A DNA stretch of 12,588 nt from positions 1 through 12,588 of the forward strand of contig DAICZO010000426.1 of the NCBI GenBank assembly GCA_027311125.1, given 5' to 3'. The DNA is from Acidobacteriaceae bacterium. GTDB lineage: Bacteria; Acidobacteriota; Terriglobia; Terriglobales; Acidobacteriaceae. Positions 1 through 7,500 of this stretch are shown here, piece by piece. Under the pieces are notes generated by a model. It saw only the letters and a program-made list of their open reading frames with translations. It did not search any database and was not told the origin of the DNA. How positions within the stretch are numbered: the first letter of the stretch is position 1; each line of letters begins with the position of its first letter. A program made the position numbers and the translations under genes.

Positions 1-305
1 GCTTCGGCTTTGGGTAGGGACTGAAGGGCGTCTGCCTCGTCAAACAAGACCTGTCGCTGGAGGTTGGAGGGCTCAACGAAGTCACGATCGATGAGAGTGA
101 GGGTGCCAACGCCAGCGCGGGCGAGGAGGGAGGCGGATGCGGCTCCGGTGGCTCCGCAGCCGATGATGGCTACGTGGGCGGCTGCAAGGGCTTGTTGGCC
201 GGTGATGCCGATGCCGGGGAAGAGAATTTGGCGGGAGTAGCGGTCTTCTGGCGAGATGGCGGACGAGATGGGCAGGGGTGATTCCGGGAGCGGGGACAGG
301 GGCAT
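1..305 (-). CDS. ThiF/MoeB/HesA-family E1-like adenylyltransferase (3' end outside window)
   Basis: This is the N-terminal 101 codons of a protein that continues past the left edge. The family adenylates the C-terminal glycine of a ubiquitin-like sulphur carrier such as MoaD or ThiS, in molybdopterin, thiamine or related sulphur-transfer pathways in the cytosol. Visible here are an N-terminal segment with DRYSRQILFPGIG (residues 21-33), as at the start of MoeB/ThiF proteins; the nucleotide-binding Rossmann glycine motif GCGATG (49-54) after a hydrophobic strand; and the acidic strand end plus signature DRDFVEPSNLQRQ (73-85), where the Asp binds ATP and the Asn-Leu-Gln-Arg-Gln segment is diagnostic. 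The ATG at 305-303 is preceded by an AGGA-type ribosome site about 7 nt upstream. Codons end mostly in C (ATC, GCC, CTC). The zinc-binding cysteines and catalytic cysteine lie outside the window, so MoeB, ThiF, HesA and TcdA-like members cannot be told apart. Confidence 0.9.
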   Translation of the reverse strand, partial: MPLSPLPESPLPISSAISPEDRYSRQILFPGIGITGQQALAAAHVAIIGCGATGAASASLLARAGVGTLTLIDRDFVEPSNLQRQVLFDEADALQSLPKAE

Positions 306-384
306 AAGGAGTTCCTGCGGCGAGATTTCCGAGTTTGTGCGGTAAAAAGTCGCTGCTACTTCGTAGTATAGGGAATGGTAGCGA
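306..384. promoter_or_regulatory. Divergent intergenic region, possible promoters
   Basis: These 79 bases separate the E1-like gene (leftward) from the Omp85 operon (rightward), so promoters for both would be expected here. The best hexamer is TATACT read on the minus strand (369-364), five of six matches to a sigma-70 -10 box and suitably placed for the leftward gene. No good TTGACA-like -35 is found 16-18 bases upstream of it. For the rightward gene only weak matches are present (TAGTAT at 364-369). AGGGA at 370-374 could be a ribosome site for the ATG at 385. Confidence 0.3.
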
Positions 385-3300
385 ATGCGGGTTGGTTGGA
401 TGACGCCGGGCGGAGAAGAGGCATCCTACCGTGCAGGGCTTGATGCGCTTGAACACGTGGCTGGAAGCGAACGGAGTGGCGGATGGGCGGAGCCTGGAGA
501 GCTTCTGGAAGAAGAGGTTATCTACGAAGCGAACGATGTGTGGGCTGTTTTGCCAGCGCAGGTAGGGAGATTGCGGAGCACGTTGCGACGAATTGGCGAT
601 AGGCGCAGTGGAATGGCCGCGATGGCCTGCGGCGGTATGCTGCTGGCGGCGTCGACGGCGCTGCTGACCCTGCTATTGACATTGACCGCAAAGGCGCAGG
701 GCTCGGTAGGAACGGATTGGCGGAGTCTGGGGGTGGGCGGTTCGAGTGAGTTGCAACTGGAGGGAACCGCTACAGCGTTGAAAGTTCAGACGGCTGCGGC
801 TCCGGAGCGTGAAACGAAGGATGGTACGGGTGTCTCGGTCTGGCAGTGGAGTGGGCTGAGGGTGGAGAAGATTGAGTTTGATGGTGTGACTTTTGATGGG
901 ACAGATACGCTCCCCCTGGAGTTGGCCCAGAAGGCTGGGCAGCCCTTGGACCCTCACTTAGTGCGGGAGAGTACGCGGCGACTGTTTGCCAGTGGAAGGT
1001 ATCGGGATATTGCGGTGCGAGGGATACGCACAGGCGATGGGGTGACGCTGGTGTTTGTGGGTGTGCCGCGTTACTACGTGGGGCGAGTGGTGATTGAGGG
1101 GGTGAAGAGTGATCGGTTGTCTTCGCAACTGGAGTATGCGACGAAATTGGACCCTGGCACTGCTCTCACGCAGGGGGCCGTGGAAGCAGGGGTGGAAGGG
1201 ATTCGGGAGACGCTGCGACAGAACGGATACTACCAACCTACGGTCGCGGTGAAGTCGGTACTGGATACTGTGGGGAACCAAGTGAATGCGACCTATCATG
1301 TGGTGGTTGGTCCGCAGGCGCGTGTAGGCAAGGTGGCGGTGGAAGGAAACGATACGGGTCTGACGGAGGAAGAGTTTCGCAAAAAGGGCAAGTTGAAGAC
1401 AGGGAGTAAGGTGTCGCATGACACGACGAGCAATGCGTTGACGCGATTGCGTTCGCAGTATCAGAAGAAAGACCGTCTGGAGGCGACGGTGACGCTGCAG
1501 CAGCAGACATACGATGCGGCACGCAAGCAGGTGGATTACACCTTCCACGCGAACCAAGGCCCTAAGGTGCAGGTACTGATAGAGGGTGTGAAGTTGTCGA
1601 AGGGCAAGCTGCACAGCTTGTTGCCGATCTTTGAAGAGGGCACCATCGACAACGATTTGTTGAATGAAGGCGTGTACAACGTTCGGGATTATCTAGAGCA
1701 GCAGGGGTACTTTGACGCTACGGTAGACGTGAAGGTGATTGGCGCAGGTACGCCGTCAGAGCGAGTGGTATATGCGGTGGTGCGGGGGGTGAAGCACAAG
1801 GTGGTGGCGGTGGCGCTGGAAGGGAACAAGTATTTTTCGAATGATCTGCTGCGCGAGCGGTTGAAGGTGCAGAAGGCGGATGCGTACCAGCGGAGCGGGC
1901 GGTACAGCCAGTCACTGGTGGCGGCGGATGTGGCGTCGATTGCCGGGTTGTATCGTACGAACGGGTTTGACCAGGTGAAGGTGACGCCTGTGGTGGACGA
2001 CACCGATGAGGGTCCTAACGGAAAAAATCTGAAGCTGGCGCAGATCCATGTGACCTACCGGGTTGAGGAGGGTCCGCAACAGAAGTTTGGGAGTGTGGAG
2101 CTGACGGGCGTGGATGCGAGTCGAATGCAGGATGTGCGGGTGCTGCTGAACGCACAGCCCGGGCAGCCTTTCTCGCTGATAACGCTGGCAGGTGACCGGG
2201 ATGCGGTGCTGGCTTACTACGTAAGTCATGGCTTTGATCAGGCGCGGGTCGAGATCAAGCAGAACCAGGCGAGCGGTGATGTCGACAAGACGGATGTATC
2301 GCTGCGGGTAACGGAAGGTCAGCAGGTGTTTGTGAACAGGGTATTGCTGTCAGGGATTGAACACACGCGGCCGAAGCTGGTGCAGAGTCAGGTACTGGTG
2401 CATCCGGGTGATCCGTTGGACCAGAGTGCGTTGCTGGAGACGCAGCGGAATCTTTATAACTTGGCGCTATTCAATGAGGTGGTGGCGGCGGTACAGAATC
2501 CGGCGGGGGATGCTCCGCGCAAGAACGTGGTGCTGCAAGTAACGGAGGCGAAGCGGTGGGATGTGACCTATGGTTTCGGGCTGGAGGCGCAGACGGGTAC
2601 ACCGCAGACGGGCACGATCTCAGAGGCTTCGAGGATACAGCTAGGGTTGCCACCTACTGCGCAGTATTCTCAGGAAGGTAAGGCGGGCGTGAGTCCGCGG
2701 GTATCGCTAGATATTGGACGGATCAATCTGCGTGGTTCAGAGAACTCACTGACGCTACACACGACGTATGGATTGCTCGAAAAGGTCGCCACGCTGAGTT
2801 TTCAGGATGCGCGTTTGTGGAACAGTAAAAAGCTTTCGGGGACGGTTTCGGGTGGGTACACCAATGTGCAGAACATTACGACCTTTGCTTCCTCGACGGC
2901 GCAGTTTGATATTCGGATGACCCAGAAGTTTCGGCTGACGGACACGTTTATCTATGACTTTGAGTATCGGCGAGTGAAGGTGGACCCGAATAGCTTGCAG
3001 GTGTCCGCGAATCTGATTCCGCTGTTGTCGCAGCCGGTACGTGTGGGTGGGCCCGGGCTTACATGGTTTCACGATACTCGACAGCCGGGGCCACTGGATG
3101 CGGTGAAGGGTTCGTATACGTCGGTGCAGGCGTTTGTGGCGTCTTCGAAGTTTGGGTCGCAGACGGACTTTAGCCGGACGGATGTGACGAATTCCACTTA
3201 TTACGAGTTTGGCAAAGAGAAGTATGTGTTTGCCCGGAATACGCGAATTGGATTTGAGCGCGCGTTCGGGACGAATCCGAACGTAGGGAATACGGAGTGC

Positions 3301-3843
3301 CTGGGAGTGCTGCTGACGACCAATCCGAGTTGCATAGCGGTGCCGCTGCCGGAGCGTTTGTATGCGGGAGGTGCGACGTCGCATCGCGGATTCGGGATCA
3401 ATGGGGCTGGTCCACGGGACTTGCAGACGGGATATCCGGTGGGTGGAACTGCTGCGTTCGTGAACTCATTCGAGTTGCGGATGCCTGCACCGACGTTGCC
3501 CTATGTGGGATCCAGTGTGAACTTTGTTTTATTTCACGACATGGGGAATGTATTTCAGAACGTGTCCTCGATGTTTCCCAGTTTTGCGCGCTTTCAGCAG
3601 CCGGATAAGCAAACTTGTAACGATGTTTCCGGATCGATTGGGACCTGCAATTTCAATTATTTTTCTCATGCTGTGGGCGCGGGTGCGCGGTACAAGACGC
3701 CGGTGGGACCAATACGTCTCGACTTTAGTTACAATCTCAATCCTCCGATCTATCCGGTGATCTACGACTTCAATAACAGCTCGCCACACGTGGGGCAGGC
3801 TGGACACTTCAACTTTTTCTTCAGTATTGGGGAGAGCTTCTAG
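385..3843 (+). CDS. Omp85/BamA-family outer membrane assembly protein with about seven POTRA repeats
   Basis: This is an outer-membrane beta-barrel protein of the Omp85 superfamily (BamA/TamA type), which folds and inserts other outer-membrane proteins using periplasmic POTRA domains and a C-terminal barrel. A signal segment at about residues 77-104 (hydrophobic core, likely cut after TAKA) is followed by a linker and then by repeats with POTRA features (strand with V-x-x-V-x-hydrophobic-x-G, and helix ending in Y/G-x-[FY]). They lie at about 157-228, 229-310, 311-392, 393-468, 470-563, 565-645 and 646-721. E. coli BamA has five and TamA three. The barrel spans about 725-1152. It includes the RGF loop motif (1001-1003, in GGATSHRGFG), the TPVGPIRLDFSYNL strand (1105-1118) typical of BamA, and a terminal Phe. 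The start is uncertain: residues 1-76 precede the signal and are not typical, so the true start may be a TTG at 571 or 583 or the ATG at 613, although 385 has an AGGGA ten bases upstream. The barrel holds two cysteine pairs (972/983 and 1078/1088). The TAG overlaps the next GTG start. Whether it is the essential BamA or a TamA-like paralogue cannot be settled here; the TamB partner favours a Tam-type role. Confidence 0.93.
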   Translation: MRVGWMTPGGEEASYRAGLDALEHVAGSERSGGWAEPGELLEEEVIYEANDVWAVLPAQVGRLRSTLRRIGDRRSGMAAMACGGMLLAASTALLTLLLTLTAKAQGSVGTDWRSLGVGGSSELQLEGTATALKVQTAAAPERETKDGTGVSVWQWSGLRVEKIEFDGVTFDGTDTLPLELAQKAGQPLDPHLVRESTRRLFASGRYRDIAVRGIRTGDGVTLVFVGVPRYYVGRVVIEGVKSDRLSSQLEYATKLDPGTALTQGAVEAGVEGIRETLRQNGYYQPTVAVKSVLDTVGNQVNATYHVVVGPQARVGKVAVEGNDTGLTEEEFRKKGKLKTGSKVSHDTTSNALTRLRSQYQKKDRLEATVTLQQQTYDAARKQVDYTFHANQGPKVQVLIEGVKLSKGKLHSLLPIFEEGTIDNDLLNEGVYNVRDYLEQQGYFDATVDVKVIGAGTPSERVVYAVVRGVKHKVVAVALEGNKYFSNDLLRERLKVQKADAYQRSGRYSQSLVAADVASIAGLYRTNGFDQVKVTPVVDDTDEGPNGKNLKLAQIHVTYRVEEGPQQKFGSVELTGVDASRMQDVRVLLNAQPGQPFSLITLAGDRDAVLAYYVSHGFDQARVEIKQNQASGDVDKTDVSLRVTEGQQVFVNRVLLSGIEHTRPKLVQSQVLVHPGDPLDQSALLETQRNLYNLALFNEVVAAVQNPAGDAPRKNVVLQVTEAKRWDVTYGFGLEAQTGTPQTGTISEASRIQLGLPPTAQYSQEGKAGVSPRVSLDIGRINLRGSENSLTLHTTYGLLEKVATLSFQDARLWNSKKLSGTVSGGYTNVQNITTFASSTAQFDIRMTQKFRLTDTFIYDFEYRRVKVDPNSLQVSANLIPLLSQPVRVGGPGLTWFHDTRQPGPLDAVKGSYTSVQAFVASSKFGSQTDFSRTDVTNSTYYEFGKEKYVFARNTRIGFERAFGTNPNVGNTECLGVLLTTNPSCIAVPLPERLYAGGATSHRGFGINGAGPRDLQTGYPVGGTAAFVNSFELRMPAPTLPYVGSSVNFVLFHDMGNVFQNVSSMFPSFARFQQPDKQTCNDVSGSIGTCNFNYFSHAVGAGARYKTPVGPIRLDFSYNLNPPIYPVIYDFNNSSPHVGQAGHFNFFFSIGESF
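3829..3834 (+). promoter_or_regulatory. Ribosome binding site deciding the GTG start of the SurA-like gene
   Basis: GGGGAG lies eight bases before the GTG at 3843, inside the end of the Omp85 gene. The in-frame ATG at 3861 has no comparable site, so the GTG start is preferred. Because its first base is the last base of the upstream TAG, translational coupling is likely. Confidence 0.7.
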
Positions 3844-4583
3844 TGGTCAGTCACCGGTACATGTCGATGGTGTTTCTGATGCTGGCAACTCTGTGCGCGG
3901 GAGGTGGAATGGCGCAGCCGGTTGCAGCTACCGCAGCGACGAGTCAAACAGCCAGCACACTGCCTGGAGTGGAGTTGGATCGTCTGGTGGCGGTGGTGAA
4001 CGGCGAAGTGATTCTGGAGAGCGATGTGGATGAAGAGCGCCGGATGAAGGCGTTTCAACCGTTTCAGGATTCGAGTCAAAGTTTTTCGCGCGAGCGGGCG
4101 ATTGATCGGTTGGTGGACCGGGCACTGATTCTGCAGCAGGCCAGGTTGCAGCCGGGCGAGGAGATTACGGATGCGGCGGTGGAGGCGCAAATTACAACGC
4201 TGCGCAAGGATATTCCTGCTTGTAAGCAGTACCACTGTGAGACTACGGCTGGTTGGATGAAGTTTGTGACGGATCAGGGTTTTACGATGGACGAGTTGAT
4301 GCGGCGGTGGCGGGAACGGATGGAGGTGCTGCGCTTTATTGAGATCCGTTTTCGAGCCGGCATCCACATATCGGATGATGAGGTAAAGGAGTACTACGAC
4401 AAGACTCTGTTGCCGGAGTATGCGCGGCAGAAGAGCGTAGCTCCGAAGCTGAGTACGATTGCCGACCGAATCCAGGAGATTTTGTTGCAGCAGCAGGTGG
4501 GCAACCTGTTGGGAGATTGGTTGAAGACGTTGCGTGCGCAGGGCACAGTACGGATGATGCAGCCGGGCGAGGTGGCGCCGTGA
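3843..4583 (+). CDS. SurA-like periplasmic chaperone without a PPIase domain
   Basis: This 246-aa exported protein resembles the chaperone part of SurA, which escorts unfolded outer-membrane proteins to the Bam complex. Residues 1-24 form a signal peptide (VFLMLATLCAGGGMA, likely cut before QPV). The cysteine at 18 is not in a proper lipobox. ELDRLVAVVNGEVILESDVDEE (44-65) matches the SurA N-domain opening. Helices follow through residue 180, including RAIDRLVDRALILQQA (85-100). The C-terminal helix IQEILLQQQVGNLLGDWLKTLRAQG (about 210-234) matches the segment that in SurA follows the N-domain and packs back on it. No parvulin domain is present: E. coli SurA is 428 aa with two, and nothing in 180-210 leaves room for one. 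Cysteines 127 and 132 (ACKQYHC) could form a disulphide. The gene lies between the Omp85 and TamB genes, with overlapping stops and starts, in one transcription unit. The family call is strong; chaperone activity without PPIase is inference, though the SurA N-domain alone is known to chaperone. Confidence 0.88.
   Translation: MVSHRYMSMVFLMLATLCAGGGMAQPVAATAATSQTASTLPGVELDRLVAVVNGEVILESDVDEERRMKAFQPFQDSSQSFSRERAIDRLVDRALILQQARLQPGEEITDAAVEAQITTLRKDIPACKQYHCETTAGWMKFVTDQGFTMDELMRRWRERMEVLRFIEIRFRAGIHISDDEVKEYYDKTLLPEYARQKSVAPKLSTIADRIQEILLQQQVGNLLGDWLKTLRAQGTVRMMQPGEVAP
4569..4572 (+). promoter_or_regulatory. Ribosome binding site for the GTG start of the TamB-like gene
   Basis: GAGG sits seven bases before the GTG at 4580. 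That GTG overlaps the TGA of the SurA-like gene by four bases (GTGA), a normal coupled junction. The same frame stays open back to an ATG at 4517, which would give 21 more residues wholly inside the upstream gene and without a membrane-anchor role, so 4580 is preferred. Confidence 0.65.
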
Positions 4584-7500
4584 GCGAACAGGGCAACCTA
4601 CATAAGGACGAGGTCACGCCGGGCAGCACCGCGAAGTTGAGTGTCGGCCAACTGGTAGCGTGGTTGTCGCTAGGGCTGGCAGTAATTTTGCTGGTCGTGA
4701 CGGCTGGTTTTTCCTGGTACACCTCGACGGCCGATTTTCAGCGAAGGGTTAAGGTCGAGTTTGTACGGGTGCTCGAAGACGCAACGGGTGGTCGCGTCGA
4801 GTTGGGTGCGATCACGTTCCACCTGCGGCATTTGACGGTGGTGGCGGATCGTTTGGTGATCCATGGTTTGGAGGGGCCAGGGGAGGCTCCGTATCTGTCT
4901 GCGGAGCGGATTGAAGTACGGGTAAAGATCTTCAACTATTTTGTCCACACTGCGGGCAGTGGACTGGGATCACATGTGGCGTTGAATTACCTGAGGGTGG
5001 ACCGGCCGCTGATTCATCTGATTGTGGACGCGGATGGCAAGACGAATCAACCTGTGCCTAAGCGTCCGCGTAGTAGCACGGTGCCGGTGACGGACACGCT
5101 ACTGGACTTGCGGGCAGAGACGGTGGAGGTGGCTCATGGCGTGGCCTTGGTGAATGAGAAGTCCACGCCCTTTGAACTGGCTGCACGTGGGTTGAACGCG
5201 GAGGTGCACTATCTGCCGGGGGCGGATCGGTATGGAATAACGGTGGATTTGAAGGATCTGCGAACGAAACTGGCGGGTGGCCCAGAGGCGCAGTCCGAGT
5301 TACAGGCTTCTGCCGAGTTAGGGCGAGATGTGGTGGAGTTGAAGCAGCTTGATTTTCGTAGTGGCAAGTCTTCGGAGCTAAAGGCAGCGGGAAGCCTGAT
5401 GCATTTTGCAAAGCCGGAGTGGAAGATACGGGCGGAGGGTTCGCTGGAGTTGACCCAGGTGTCGGTGCTGAGCGGAGTGGAGGGATTGAATGCCGGCTCG
5501 GTGGAGTTGGAGGTGGATGGCCACAACTGTGTCACAAAACCGGTGGCAGCGCCGAAGCAGAGCAGGTTCTGGAAGCGTGGTGTGGGTGCGAACGATACGA
5601 AGCATGGAACGAACGCGGCCTCTGCCGCCCCTGAGTGCCTTGCTGGATATCTGTTTGTGGGCACAGCGAAGGTGCGAGGTGCGGCGTACCGGAACATCTA
5701 TGTGCAACTGCATGATGTCAACGGTGGGGCCCGGCTGCATGTGACTCCCGAGGAGATACTGCTGACGGAGATGACAGGTTCTGTTGCTAGCGGAGGCAGT
5801 GCAGAGGGAACGCTGCGGATTGTGAACTGGCTTGGCAATGCGTCCCAAGTCGCTGGCGGGAACACAGCGGCTGGGAAGGCTGAGGTGAAGGTTTCGGCTA
5901 CGAGCGGTGTAGTGCAAGGGAGTTGGTCGCGGGCTTATCTGGATGCAACGGTGAGTAAGCTGCCTTTGCGAACGATTATGGATGTAACGGCTGAGCATTA
6001 TGGAGATCTGGGGTTCGACACGGCGCTGAGTGGGTCGGTTAAGGTGCAGTGGGGCGGGCCGGAGAAGGACATAGCAGATACGGTCGAGGCAGATGGGGAG
6101 TTGAAGCTGACACCGACCGGAGTGAAGCGCAAAGGGGCATTGTCCGATGTTCCGGTGACGGGCACGGCGGTGGCACATTACACGGGGAAGGCGGAGGTGG
6201 TGCAGATTCAGAGTATTGCGTTGCAGACTCCGCAGGCGAATATGGAGGCCAGTGGTCTGCTGGGGGTGAATCTGGGTGATCGGCTGACGGATCTGCGGGT
6301 GGATTTGACGGTGCGGGATCTCGATGAGTTTAACCAGTTGCTAACGACGCTGGATCTGGAGGGGTTTGGGAAGAAAGGGCGTGCGGCAATTCCACTGGTG
6401 CTGCACGGTGCGATGCAGTTCAACGGGACCGCGCGGGGGGTAGTTGCGAACCTGGATGTGAAGGGACACCTGCAGGGGAGTGCCGTGGAGGCGCAGTTGA
6501 GTCCGACTGCGAGCGTGCTGATGGATACGGTAGACGCAGATGGCGAGTACTCTCCCAATGGCGGGGTGATGTTGGCTGCGTCGACGATCCGACAGGGTAC
6601 GGCAGTGGTGCATGTGACGGGTGATACGCGTCCGCACAAAGTTGTGTCGGGCCGAGGCGTTGCGACGTATGTTTGGGACGAGCTAACGAGTGTCGATGCG
6701 AAGGTGCAAGTGGCCGAGGCGCAGGTACAGGATGTGTTGCAGATTGCGGGACAGGTGGGAGTTGCTCCGGTTACTGGTACGTTGGATGCGGATGGGCAGA
6801 TCCAAGGGACGTTCGCGAGCATGTTGGGTGATGGACGGGTGACGTTGCGGAAGGGGTTGGCCTATGGCGAGCCATTCGATTCGGCAACGGCGAACCTGAC
6901 CGTGCAGGGAAAGGATATTGAGGCGAGCCAGATGGTTGTGCAGTTGGCGGGGGTCACCGTGAAGGGCAGCGCCGGGTTCGACATGGGTACGGAGCGTCTG
7001 CATGGACATGCGGAGGTGAACAACCTGATGTTGTCGAGGCTACAGGTGGTACAGCAAAGTAAGTCGAATGTGGATGGCCAGTTGAGCGTGGTGGCCGATG
7101 CCAATGGGACGCTGACGCAACCGGGTATGAAGGCCTACGCGACGTTGAAGAACGTGGTGTTGAATGGCCAGGCGGTAGGTGAGGTGGCGGCAAACGTCCA
7201 TAGCGAAGGCAAGGTACTGAGCTTTGCCGCAAACGCGAATGTGCTGGGTGCGACGGCGCAGATTGCTGGGCAAACAGAGTTGGGAGCTGATTACGCAACG
7301 CAGGCGAAGCTGACGTTTGCGGGCTTGGATGTAAATCGCCCACTGGCGATCTATGCTCCTGGGCGAGTCGTGATGCAGTCGTCGATCGGTGGAGTAGTGA
7401 CGGTGTCTGGGCCACTACGGACTCCGAAGGCATTGACGGGGCAGGCGGTGGTGGACAATGTAGATGTGAAACTACAGGGAATTGAGTTGAAGACTGTAGA

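Noticed and set aside
82..456. Minus-strand open frame, 124 aa, rich in Pro, Arg and Ser
   Set aside because: It is the antisense/out-of-frame shadow of the E1-like gene and the start of the Omp85 gene. Its composition is low complexity with no family motifs, and the E1-like frame over the same bases carries clear motifs.
2357..3760. Several overlapping open frames on both strands within the Omp85 gene
   Set aside because: They are Arg-, Trp- or Ser-rich shadows of a long gene with G-ending codons, and only the main frame carries POTRA and barrel motifs.
4517..4579. Longer start for the TamB-like gene (21 extra residues)
   Set aside because: It lies inside the SurA-like gene, adds no membrane or family feature, and the GTG at 4580 has a proper ribosome site and the usual 4-base overlap.
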